Counted from the first letter of the stretch, positions 1-7,926 are shown. The stretch is DNA of 10,482 nt from Pseudomonadota bacterium (GCA_023411445.1 JAEYOT010000642.1:1-10482); one strand, 5' to 3'. Translations and numbers: made by a program. Notes: a model not told the origin generated them from the letters alone.

Positions 1-2723
1 CGGGGCGGGGGGGGGGGTGGCCCACCACCCAAGCCCAGCGCCCGCCCGCGCGCGCCGCGGCCGCCGCCGGACGGGGTGTCCAGGAAGAAGCCGTGGGTAG
101 CGACGTGCAGCACGAGCGGCGCCTCCAGGCCCTGCAGCACGGCCTTGGTGGCGCTTGGGCCGGTGAAAGAGCGCGAGCCGCTCAGCAGCTTGCCGATGGC
201 CGCCACTTCTTGATCGGTGCCGGGGAGGGGAGAGAAGCGCGCGCGCGCCAGATCGCCTGCCCGATCGCTCGCGCCGCTGGGCGCGGCGGCCGCGCTGCCG
301 CCCGCGTCGAAGTTGGGGTTGCCGACGAAGACGGGGCTGGACCGCGCCGGACCTATGGCAGAGAGCCGCAGCAAGTCGCGCCCGCTCGTCAGGTAGTCGA
401 CCTCGTACTGCTCGAGCAGGTACTCGCCGGCGCCGTCCTTGAGCGCCGCGAAGGGCACCAGGTTCAGGTCGTCATCTGGGGAGACGACCAGGCGCTTGAT
501 CCCGCTCAGGTGGGCGCGCAGCGGTTGGATGACCAGCTGCTCCAAGCTGCGCGCGGGTCCGCTCGGATCGCGTCGCTCACGGATAGAGGCCCGCAGCTGC
601 TCGGCGCTCCTGCCGATCGGCAGGGCGTCGCCCAGATCCACAGCCACGGGCTCCCCGCTGCTGCGCAGCACGTACGCGTAGTAGCGCTTGTCGGCCGGAC
701 GGAACAGGTTCTTGTCTCGCCGGATGAAGGCGACGTACTCGACCAGCGCCGTGTCGGGCGGAAGCTGGCGCTGGACGGCTTCGATCGTCACCGGCGCGGT
801 GAGCGCCCGATACTGCTCACTCGACTGCGCGAGCTGCTTCGTCACGCTCTCTTCCTCAGCCTCCAGCTTGCTGATTGCCGCGGCAGTCGCGGCTGGATCG
901 AGCTCTTTGTTGCCGCGCAGCACGAGCCCCACCATCAGGCCGCGCAGCTCCGCTTGGCGAGCGAGCAAGGCGCGCTGCTCCGGCGTGGTGAGCAAGCGCT
1001 GCGCGCGCACGGCGTCAGCCGACGCATCGAGGGCGCGGCCCTTGCGCCGGAGCAGCGTCGTGAGCGCGAGCCGCACACCCACAGGCCCGGCGCTGCCGTC
1101 GCCGCCCATGGAAAGGACGTCGTTCATGCCGCTGTGGTACGCCTCGAACATCGCGCGCTTCTGCGCGTCGCTGCCGGTCGAGAGCTCGCGCGCTAGCCGC
1201 TTCTCGCTGTGCTCCTCGAGCTCCGTCGCCAGCTGCAGCGCCTGCTCGCGCTTTCCGAGCGCGTAGCGTACGAGCGCCAGCTTCTGCGAGATCGGCTCCC
1301 ACATCACCGAGCGCGGGTTGTTGTAGGTACGCGCGGTCTCCGCCAAGGACTCCTGCAGGAGCTGCTCGGCTTTGGCCAAGTTGCCTTGAGACCAGGCGGC
1401 TTCGATGCAAGCCGCGCGGGCGTTGCTCACGACCGTGGGGTCGGTCACGCCCGAGGCGGCATCGCAGGCGGCCGCCTTCAGCTTCAGGGCCATCTCGCGA
1501 TTTCCGCTGAGCTCTGCCGCTTGTGCGAGCGAAGCTGCTAGCTCGAGCTGGCGAGCGCGATCGGGCGGGACCAGCTGGCCGAGCAGAGTGCCCGCTTCGT
1601 TCAGCTCGTTCAGACCCGAGCGATCACCCGTGACGACCTTGAGATCACCCAAGTTACGGAGCGCGTCGATCAGCGCTACCGTGCCCGGCTGGTGCCGCCG
1701 CTGCAGCGCCACCACACGTGAAGCGTGGGGTAGCGCCTTCTGGGGCTCCATGCGGCGCATGTAGTGGGTGAAGAGCGACTCGATCAGCGGCGCCATGTCG
1801 GCGGAGTCCGGGCCCTTGGCGCGCTCCATTTCTGCGATCGCTTGCTTGTGCAGCCCCTCGGCCCGATCGTACTGCGTCGCGTAGTCGCACAAGCTGGCAT
1901 GAATGGACAGGAAGTTCACGCGTGCGTCGACGCTCGTGATGTGCTTCTGCACGGTCGGCCCCGCCTCTTCGAACAGCTTGAGCGCCGTATCGAAGTCGTG
2001 GGCGGTGAAGGCGGTCATGGCGCGCGTCAGCACCTGCAGAGTGGCCTGCACCTCGGGCGAGGTCTCTCCGGCCGGCTTGTAGCTGGCGCGGGCTCGCGCG
2101 GCGCGCGCTTCGGCGGCCGCGAGCTGCTCGGAGCGGCCATGCTTCTTGTACATGAGCAAGAGCAGATCGCGGTTCACCTTGACCAGATCCTGGTCGGGCC
2201 CCAGCGTCTCTTCCATCACGCCGACGGCCTCGTCGAGCTTGGGCAGTGCTTCCAGCTCGCGACCGCCAGTGATCAGCCCGCGCGCCTCCTTGGCCCGCGC
2301 CAGCGCTGCTTGCGCGCGCTCCATGTCCTCCGGCTTGACGTAGACGTTCTGCTTGTCGGTGGCTGCGGGAGCAGCTGCGGGCGCAGGAGGCGCGGGAGGC
2401 GCAGAAGCGGGCGGAGGGCCCAGCGCGGCTTCGCCCTGCCTTGCCAGATCCAGCAGCTGCTGGTTGGTGGCAGAGAGCTTGTGCGACGCTCCGAGCTGCT
2501 GGTTCAGCTTGGTCTGTTGGGCAGCCAGGAGCCTCGCGGCCTCCGAGAAGTTGCCGCTGCCCATGATGCCGCGCACGCGTTGCCACAGGGCCGTGGTCTC
2601 CGCTTCGAGCCCTGCCTCGTTGCCCTGGGCGAAGGCAGGCTCACTGATTATGGGGTAGGTCGCCGCGAGGGCGAGCAAGATCCATGCGCGCGCGAAGCGA
2701 CGCGAGCCAATGCCGAATTTCAT
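1..2723 (-). CDS. Exported TPR-CHAT domain protein (caspase-like fold), 3' end cut by window
   Basis: An uninterrupted frame of 907 visible codons runs from ATG at 2723 off the left edge. Residues 1-32 look like a Sec signal peptide: Arg-rich start, hydrophobic core ILLALAA, and an AFA|Q cleavage site after residue 32. A Pro/Ala-rich linker lies near residues 95-120. A long helical repeat region of TPR type follows, roughly 120-600. The CHAT (caspase HetF associated with TPRs) domain starts near 640, with LVVSPDDDLNLVPFAAL, VFVGNPNFD, LPGTDQEV and the catalytic-His motif HVATHGFF (His877). The partner Cys motif expected in this family lies outside the window, so proteolytic competence cannot be judged. 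The visible end is a Gly/Arg-rich stretch running into six prolines. The gene starts 6 nt after the DUF4384 lipoprotein gene, so they are probably one operon; the Shine-Dalgarno is weak (AGG inside the upstream stop region). CHAT family assignment is confident; substrate unknown. An exported location is unusual compared with cytosolic CHAT proteases such as the CRISPR-linked ones. Confidence 0.9.
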   Translation of the reverse strand, partial: MKFGIGSRRFARAWILLALAATYPIISEPAFAQGNEAGLEAETTALWQRVRGIMGSGNFSEAARLLAAQQTKLNQQLGASHKLSATNQQLLDLARQGEAALGPPPASAPPAPPAPAAAPAATDKQNVYVKPEDMERAQAALARAKEARGLITGGRELEALPKLDEAVGVMEETLGPDQDLVKVNRDLLLLMYKKHGRSEQLAAAEARAARARASYKPAGETSPEVQATLQVLTRAMTAFTAHDFDTALKLFEEAGPTVQKHITSVDARVNFLSIHASLCDYATQYDRAEGLHKQAIAEMERAKGPDSADMAPLIESLFTHYMRRMEPQKALPHASRVVALQRRHQPGTVALIDALRNLGDLKVVTGDRSGLNELNEAGTLLGQLVPPDRARQLELAASLAQAAELSGNREMALKLKAAACDAASGVTDPTVVSNARAACIEAAWSQGNLAKAEQLLQESLAETARTYNNPRSVMWEPISQKLALVRYALGKREQALQLATELEEHSEKRLARELSTGSDAQKRAMFEAYHSGMNDVLSMGGDGSAGPVGVRLALTTLLRRKGRALDASADAVRAQRLLTTPEQRALLARQAELRGLMVGLVLRGNKELDPAATAAAISKLEAEEESVTKQLAQSSEQYRALTAPVTIEAVQRQLPPDTALVEYVAFIRRDKNLFRPADKRYYAYVLRSSGEPVAVDLGDALPIGRSAEQLRASIRERRDPSGPARSLEQLVIQPLRAHLSGIKRLVVSPDDDLNLVPFAALKDGAGEYLLEQYEVDYLTSGRDLLRLSAIGPARSSPVFVGNPNFDAGGSAAAAPSGASDRAGDLARARFSPLPGTDQEVAAIGKLLSGSRSFTGPSATKAVLQGLEAPLVLHVATHGFFLDTPSGGGRGARGRALGLGGGPPPPPP

Positions 2724-2729
2724 CGGAGA

Positions 2730-3785
2730 TTACCTGGTGTGCTCGAAGGAAAAGACTTGGAACAGGACGCCGTCGGCGGCTTCCGTGCGGGCGCGCAGCG
2801 ACGTTTGGGCGTTTGGCTCGGGGTCGAGCTCCAGTCCGCGCGTCCGCACGCAGCCGCTCGTGCTGCTGTCGTCGAGCTCCAGCCCGCGCTCGGTGCAGCT
2901 CGGTTGCGGTTGATTGGACGGCACCGAGGCCAGCTTGGCCAGCGTCCCCTGAGGCTCCCCGCCGCTGGCGACGCGCGCCGCGGCGTCCGCGAGGCTCGGC
3001 AACGGCTCGAGCGAGGCGACGACGTAGACTCGCTCGGTGCCGATGTCCTTGTCGTTCAGGCGGAAGGCGGCGCCGCCCGGCGGGATGCGCAGCTCCGCTC
3101 CGGGCTGCAGCGGGTTCTGGGTGGAGATGCGCGCGTCCGGGAACAGCACGCTCAGCTTGCCGTCGGGCGACTTCTGAAACAGATAAACGTGCGCTGCGTG
3201 GGAGACCTGCAGCGCGAAGGCGACCCGCGTTTCGGTGGGCAGGCTACTGCCCGCCGTGATCGCGCGGAACTGCTCCTCGCCGGGCTTCTTGGCCTGCACG
3301 GCGAACGACAGCGACAGCTCACGCCTCGCCTCGTCCGGCACTAGCTGCTGGTACGCGTCGGCGAGAGCTTTGCGTCGTGCTTCGGGCTCGGTCGCGGCCT
3401 TCAGCCCGTCGTAGAGCTCGGGCACCTTGGCCATGCGCCGGCGCAGGTTCTCGCTGCGCGTGGCGTACGTTTCCTTGTCGACGACGCAAGCGTTGTACTC
3501 CTCGCACAGGCGCTTGGACTGCGCGGCGTACTGCTCGGTCTGTTGATCGATCTGACGGAGCGCGACCTCGTCCGTTTTCGCGTTGGCAGAGCCGAAGCCG
3601 AGCGCTGAAAAGCCGCCCTCGATGGTGCGCCCTTCGTACTTGAACTCGCTCTCGCAGCTGAGCGGCACCCGCTCCTCGCCGCCGCAACGCACCGGAGCCC
3701 GGGCATCACCGCCACCGCCTCCGCCACATCCAACCAGCGCACCCAGCGCCATCGTCATGCCGACCAGGACCGACAGATCTCTCAT
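2730..3785 (-). CDS. DUF4384 domain lipoprotein
   Basis: A 351-residue protein. The N-terminus has a short hydrophobic signal and a lipobox-like LVGC, giving lipidation at Cys20, followed by a six-glycine tether. Residues about 60-155 are charged and helical (EQYAAQSKRLCEEYNACVV) and probably coiled. Residues about 158-265 match DUF4384: a hydrophobic core with VYLFQKSPDGKLSVLFPD, then NPLQPG, then GTERVYVVAS. DUF4384 is a small beta domain often found with caspase-like or Ser/Thr kinase proteins. The C-terminal tail contains two copies of RGLELD (300-305 and 316-321), each preceded by a Cys (297 and 312). Further cysteines (34, 44 and a pair in the helical part) suit an oxidising compartment. 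It lies directly upstream of the TPR-CHAT gene, and co-expression is very likely. The chosen ATG gives a compact lipoprotein signal; GGA lies 6 nt before it. The biochemical function is unknown; a sensor or binding partner for the CHAT protein is an inference. Confidence 0.88.
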   Translation of the reverse strand: MRDLSVLVGMTMALGALVGCGGGGGGDARAPVRCGGEERVPLSCESEFKYEGRTIEGGFSALGFGSANAKTDEVALRQIDQQTEQYAAQSKRLCEEYNACVVDKETYATRSENLRRRMAKVPELYDGLKAATEPEARRKALADAYQQLVPDEARRELSLSFAVQAKKPGEEQFRAITAGSSLPTETRVAFALQVSHAAHVYLFQKSPDGKLSVLFPDARISTQNPLQPGAELRIPPGGAAFRLNDKDIGTERVYVVASLEPLPSLADAAARVASGGEPQGTLAKLASVPSNQPQPSCTERGLELDDSSTSGCVRTRGLELDPEPNAQTSLRARTEAADGVLFQVFSFEHTR

Positions 3786-3874
3786 GGACCGTCCACGGTA
3801 CGACCTTTTGCCACCCTCAGTTAAGTCGGCCGTGGCACAAAAATCACAGGCCTTCAGGCCGGCGTAGACGCGGC

Positions 3875-3948
3875 TCGCACTCGTCGTGAGCGCGAATTGG
3901 ATCGCCCTCTCTCAACCTTGCACGATCGAGCGCAAGTTGTTCAACCGC
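3875..3948. repeat. Intergenic repeat copy 1 (hairpin plus conserved blocks)
   Basis: The copy begins with an imperfect hairpin, TCGCACTC-gtcgt-GAGCGCGA (7 of 8 pairs), at 3875-3895. The blocks GGATC, CCCTC, CAACCTT and CGATC then occur in order. It ends with a 21-mer at 3928-3948 containing TTGTTCAACCGC. All these blocks recur in the same order in copy 2. This was seen by direct comparison within the window; the family, if any, is not recognised. Confidence 0.6.
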
Positions 3949-3999
3949 CCCGAAATACGCAGCGCAGCTCAGCCGCCAAGCAAAGGGCGAACACAAGCA

Positions 4000-4130
4000 C
4001 GGTCTCGCGCTCGTGATGAGCGCGAGACCGGATCACCCTCCGCCAACCTTCGCGCGATCAGGTCACGATCTGCGCCAGATGACCGTAGTGAACCAAGCTC
4101 TGCGAGCCTGAGCGCGACTTGTTCAACCGC
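4000..4130. repeat. Intergenic repeat copy 2 with perfect 13-bp stem
   Basis: The copy opens with a perfect inverted repeat, 13-bp arms CGGTCTCGCGCTC and its complement, around the 5-nt loop GTGAT (4000-4030). The blocks GGATC, CCCTC, CAACCTT and CGATC follow to 4059. About 50 nt then intervene that copy 1 lacks, including a bulged hairpin GGTC/GACC with ATCTG-cgc-CAGAT at 4061-4084. The copy ends with a 21-mer at 4110-4130 that matches the end of copy 1 at 19 of 21 positions. The two hairpins start 130 bp apart (TCGC at 3875 and 4005). It could be a REP/MITE-like element or a structured RNA; the transcribed strand is not clear. Confidence 0.6.
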
Positions 4131-4175
4131 GCGCGAAGCGCGAGGCGCCTTCAGCCACCCCGTGGCAACGAAAGC

Positions 4176-4316
4176 TCAGGTCGCCTTCTTCGGCGGCGCC
4201 TTGGGCTTGGCGGCCTCGGCGTTCTCTTGCGCGCGCTTCTGATCCCAGAGCGCGTTCTTCTTGGCGGCGCGTTCGCGCTTACGACGGGCAGTGCGGGGGT
4301 CTTGAGGGCTTCCCAT
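4176..4316 (-). CDS. Small highly basic protein, 46 aa, unknown function
   Basis: ATG at 4316 opens a 46-codon frame that ends with TGA at 4176-4178. A GGAG Shine-Dalgarno sits 9 nt before the start. The protein is MGSPQDPRTARRKRERAAKK, then NALWDQKRAQENAEAAKPKA, then PPKKAT. The first half is an Arg/Lys-rich amphipathic helix with one Trp, and the tail is Lys/Ala/Pro-rich like a histone-type or nucleic-acid-binding tail. Third codon positions are almost all G or C, matching the neighbouring genes, which supports real coding despite the size. It lies 70 nt downstream of korB on the same strand and may be read through from the kor operon, or separated from it by the hairpin at 4363-4380. I do not recognise a named family. 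RNA or DNA binding is inferred from composition only. Confidence 0.68.
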   Translation of the reverse strand: MGSPQDPRTARRKRERAAKKNALWDQKRAQENAEAAKPKAPPKKAT

Positions 4317-4362
4317 GGTGGGGCGCTCCGTAGCAGCTTTCTGAGCGGTTGGGGAGGGTTGA

Positions 4363-4380
4363 CCGCGCTGGGTAGCGCGG
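4363..4380 (-). terminator. Possible hairpin terminator or processing site after korB
   Basis: A perfect 7-bp stem, CCGCGCT with AGCGCGG and a 4-nt loop, starts 7 nt beyond the korB stop on the minus strand. No T run follows it, so strong intrinsic termination is doubtful; it may instead attenuate transcription or protect the korAB transcript end ahead of the small basic ORF. Confidence 0.3.
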
Positions 4381-4386
4381 CCCTGC

Positions 4387-5406
<1,020 letters not shown>

Positions 5407-5409
5407 CGC

Positions 5410-7278
5410 TCAGCTCTCCATCACCTGGCGGATCTTCTCTTCGAGCTCCGCGATCTTGAACGGCTGACCCTGAATCTTGGGCAAGCTCTCCGCCGGCACC
5501 AGGTACTGGCTGCGGATCATCTTGACCAGCTGCCCGTTGTTCAGCTCCGGCACCAGAACGCGGTCGAAGCGCTTGAGCAGGTCACCGAGGTTCTTGGGGA
5601 AGGGGTTCAGGTAGCGCACATGGGCGTGCGACACGTCGAGACCGCGCTCGCGGCAGCGCTGCACCGCTTCACGGATCGAGCCGTAGGTGGAGCCCCAGCC
5701 CAAGACGAGCAGCTTGCCTGAGTCGCTGCCGACTTCGATTTGCTGGTCCGGGACGTCCGCGGCGATGCCGGCGATCTTGGCCGCGCGCGTCTTGGTCATC
5801 TTCTCGTGGTTCTCGGGGTTGTACGAGATGTGACCGGAGTTGAAGTCCTTCTCGATGCCGCCGATGCGGTGAGTGAGCCCCGGCGTGCCCGGGATGGCCC
5901 ACGCGCGCGCTAGCGTCTGTGGGTCCCGCAAAAACGGGTGAAATCCCTCGGGATCTTCCCGGAAATTCACGGGGATCTTGGGGAGCGTGGTAACATCGGG
6001 GATCGCCCACGGCTCGGCTCCGTTCGCCAGGTAGCCGTCGGTGAGCAAGAAGACGGGGCACATGTACTTGATGGCGAGCCGGACCGCCTCGATCGCCATG
6101 TAGAAGCAATCACCCGGCGTGGCCGCGGCGATCACCGCTACCGGCGCTTCGCCGTTGCGGCCGTACACGGCCTGCAGCAAGTCCGCCTGCTCGGTCTTGG
6201 TCGGCAGGCCCGTGCTCGGCCCTCCGCGCTGGATGTCGATCAACACCAGCGGTAGCTCGGTGGACACCGCCAAGCCTACCGCTTCCATCTTGAGGGCGAC
6301 GCCAGGACCGCTCGTCGACGTGACGCCGATGCGCCCTGCATACGAGGCGCCAATCGCCGCGCAGATGGCGGCGATCTCGTCCTCGGCTTGGATCGTCGTC
6401 ACGCCGAAGTGCTTGAACTTGGACAGCTCGTGCAGCACGTCGCTGGCGGGCGTGATCGGGTAGGCGCCGAGCGTCATTTCGAGCCCGCTGAGCTCACACG
6501 CAGCCAGCAGACCCCACGCCGTCGCCGTGTTGCCGCCGATGTTGCGGTACTTGCCCTTGGCGACGGGCGCTTTGGGCACCTCGTAGCTGAAGTGCGAGAC
6601 CTCCGCCGTTTCGCCGTAGGCGTGCCCGGCCTTGAGCGCGGCGATGTTGGCCGCCACCAGGTCCGCCCGCTTGGCGAATTTGCTCTCGATCCACTTGATC
6701 GACGGCTCCAGCGGGCGACCGTAGATCCAGAACATCAAGCCCAGCGTCCAGAAATTCTTGCAGCGGTTGGCTTCCTTGGTGGAGAGCCCCGCGTCCTTCA
6801 CGCTGGCGAGCGTGAGCTTGCTGATATCGATGGCGAGGACCGAGTAGCCCGCGTTGTCCAGCGAGCCGTCCTCGAGGGGATTGCTGGCGTAGCCGGCCTT
6901 CTTCAGGTTCGTGCCGCTGAAGGTGCCGCTGTTGACGATCAGCAAGCCGCCCGGCTTCAAGTCCCGCACGTTGGTCTTGAGCGCGGCCGGGTTCATCGCC
7001 ACCAGCACGTCGGGCGCGTCCCCCGGAGTGAAGACGTGCTCCGACGAGAAGTGGATCTGAAAGCCGGAGACGCCGTAGAGGGTGCCGGCCGGCGCGCGAA
7101 TCTCCGCCGGAAAGTCCGGGAACGTCGCCAAATCATTCTGCGCGAGGGCCGCAGCGGCGGTGAACTGATCGCCGGTGACCTGCATGCCGTCACCGGAGTC
7201 GCCTGCGAAGCGAACGACGGCGCCTTTGAGGACGTGGCGAGTGGGGGACGTTTCCGTTGCTGGGGTGCTGGTGGTCAT
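5410..7278 (-). CDS. korA: 2-oxoacid:ferredoxin oxidoreductase, fused gamma-alpha subunit
   Basis: 622 residues from ATG at 7278. Residues about 20-210 form the gamma domain (FAGDSGDGMQVTGDQF, FPAEIRAPAGTLYGVSGFQI, DVLVAMNPAAL), which binds CoA in this family. Residues about 250-620 form the alpha pyrimidine-binding domain, with GAYPITPAS (271-279), the acid-rich QAEDEIAA, TSTSGPG and RGGPSTGLPTKTEQADL (351-367). This gamma-alpha fusion is the usual architecture of two-subunit 2-oxoglutarate:ferredoxin oxidoreductases such as mycobacterial KorA. The frame stays open upstream to a TTG at 7377, but that start would precede the promoter at 7298-7326 and add 33 unconserved-looking residues, so ATG 7278 is preferred. 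The leader would be only about 13 nt and no good Shine-Dalgarno is seen. korB follows 3 nt downstream. Substrate preference is inferred. Confidence 0.94.
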   Translation of the reverse strand: MTTSTPATETSPTRHVLKGAVVRFAGDSGDGMQVTGDQFTAAAALAQNDLATFPDFPAEIRAPAGTLYGVSGFQIHFSSEHVFTPGDAPDVLVAMNPAALKTNVRDLKPGGLLIVNSGTFSGTNLKKAGYASNPLEDGSLDNAGYSVLAIDISKLTLASVKDAGLSTKEANRCKNFWTLGLMFWIYGRPLEPSIKWIESKFAKRADLVAANIAALKAGHAYGETAEVSHFSYEVPKAPVAKGKYRNIGGNTATAWGLLAACELSGLEMTLGAYPITPASDVLHELSKFKHFGVTTIQAEDEIAAICAAIGASYAGRIGVTSTSGPGVALKMEAVGLAVSTELPLVLIDIQRGGPSTGLPTKTEQADLLQAVYGRNGEAPVAVIAAATPGDCFYMAIEAVRLAIKYMCPVFLLTDGYLANGAEPWAIPDVTTLPKIPVNFREDPEGFHPFLRDPQTLARAWAIPGTPGLTHRIGGIEKDFNSGHISYNPENHEKMTKTRAAKIAGIAADVPDQQIEVGSDSGKLLVLGWGSTYGSIREAVQRCRERGLDVSHAHVRYLNPFPKNLGDLLKRFDRVLVPELNNGQLVKMIRSQYLVPAESLPKIQGQPFKIAELEEKIRQVMES

Positions 7279-7297
7279 GCGCGACGTTTTGGACGGG

Positions 7298-7326
7298 AAA
7301 TCTCGCCCAATTCGAGAGATTGTCAA
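7298..7326 (-). promoter_or_regulatory. Candidate sigma-70-type promoter of korAB
   Basis: On the minus strand a consensus TTGACA (7321-7326) is followed by a 17-nt spacer and AGATTT (7298-7303). The predicted transcription start is about 13 nt before the korA ATG, so the mRNA would have a very short leader. The perfect -35 box in a GC-rich intergenic stretch makes this the best promoter in the window. Confidence 0.6.
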
Positions 7327-7479
7327 GCCATCCGATAGGGAATAGCGGAAAGCGAGAAACGGCGAAGAAATGGGCAACTGCGGCGACGCCGAGGGGGCCG
7401 CGGCGTTGGCCCGGCGTTCAGCTCAGCACGGACCGCGCGCGGCGGCTAGTGAGAGCTGCGGACGCCCGAAGATGGCGCG

Positions 7480-7926
7480 TTAGGCGGTCTTTTCCGCGTG
7501 CTTTTCGAGCAGCTGGGCCAGGCGCGGGGCGGCGGCTTCCACCTGACCCTTGGCCAGGGGCCGCAGCTTCTCGTAGGCCTTCTTGAGCACGCCGTCAGCG
7601 CGCTCGGCCTTGCGGTCCGTGACGCCCAGCAGCGCCTCGGCGACGCGACCCTTGTTGTCGATGAGGTGCGAGCCCGCCGGACGGCCCTTCTGCTTGGCCT
7701 CTTGGTACAGCGGATCCATCGCATCCAAGAAGTCGTCCAGCAGGTTGGAGACGACGTCCTTCACGAAGCCGGGCCGGACGCCTTGGACGACCTTGTAGCC
7801 GCCTTTCACGGCGAGCCCAGTCAGGCCGCTCTTGTCTGCCACTTCGGCGTCCAAGACCTTGATGGCGTCCTCGATGACCTGTGAGCGCTTTTCTCCGCTG
7901 CCCAGTTGCTCTTTCAAACTCGTCAT
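7480..7926 (-). CDS. DUF6918-like small cytosolic protein
   Basis: 148 residues, with no signal peptide or membrane segment. The sequence is mainly helical. A conserved-looking stretch, DAEVADKSGLTGLAVKGGYK (residues 26-45), precedes VRPGFVKDVVSNLLDDFLDAMDP, and the C-terminus is a Lys/Ala-rich helix with AEALLGVTDRKAERADGVLKKAYEKLRPLAKG. From memory this resembles the DUF6918 family, known from actinobacteria and myxobacteria and without assigned function; that match could not be checked by search. The ATG is preceded by GGAG at about 10 nt and by a TATAAG box further up. It is a single-gene unit on the minus strand, divergent from the kinase gene and separated from korA by about 200 bp that includes the korA promoter. 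Function unknown. Confidence 0.82.
   Translation of the reverse strand: MTSLKEQLGSGEKRSQVIEDAIKVLDAEVADKSGLTGLAVKGGYKVVQGVRPGFVKDVVSNLLDDFLDAMDPLYQEAKQKGRPAGSHLIDNKGRVAEALLGVTDRKAERADGVLKKAYEKLRPLAKGQVEAAAPRLAQLLEKHAEKTA

Larger units (their letters stand above)
3786..4175. other. 390-bp gene-free region with structured repeats
   Basis: No convincing coding sequence is present. The right part (3875-4130) holds two diverged copies of a hairpin-bearing repeat, listed separately. The left part (3786-3870) must carry the promoter and leader of the lipoprotein-CHAT unit on the minus strand. It contains a small inverted repeat GGCCT-tc-AGGCC at 3849-3860, about 65-75 nt upstream of that gene's start, and a relatively AT-rich patch around 3805-3845, but no clear -35/-10 pair. 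Two further short hairpins lie at 4130-4142 (CGCGC-gaa-GCGCG) and 4154-4166 (GCCAC-ccc-GTGGC), the latter just beyond the stop of the small basic ORF. Neither is followed by a T run on the minus strand, so a classical intrinsic terminator is not evident. Confidence 0.6.

Noticed and set aside
93..1410. Several long open frames on the plus strand and one on the minus strand across 93-1410
   Set aside because: They overlap the CHAT gene in other frames. Their Arg/Ala/Ser-rich translations show no domain, and long antisense frames are expected at this GC content.
2691..2708. Possible twin-arginine (Tat) motif SRRFAR in the CHAT protein signal peptide
   Set aside because: The Tat consensus needs a residue between RR and the hydrophobic F-L pair. 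Here F follows RR directly, so Sec export is the simpler reading.
1764..3344. 526-codon open frame on the plus strand
   Set aside because: It is antisense to both the CHAT protein and the lipoprotein, which have recognisable domains, signal sequences and ordered starts. The translation is low-complexity Leu/Arg/Gly.
3886..4242. 118-codon plus-strand frame across the intergenic repeats
   Set aside because: It begins with GTG inside repeat copy 1, runs through both hairpins and into the antisense of the small basic gene, has Ser/Arg-rich composition and no ribosome site.
7386..7406. Inverted repeat ACGCCG/CGGCGT with a 9-nt loop between the DUF6918-like gene and korA
   Set aside because: Six G/C-rich pairs with a large loop and no T run are expected by chance in such GC-rich sequence; not counted as a terminator.
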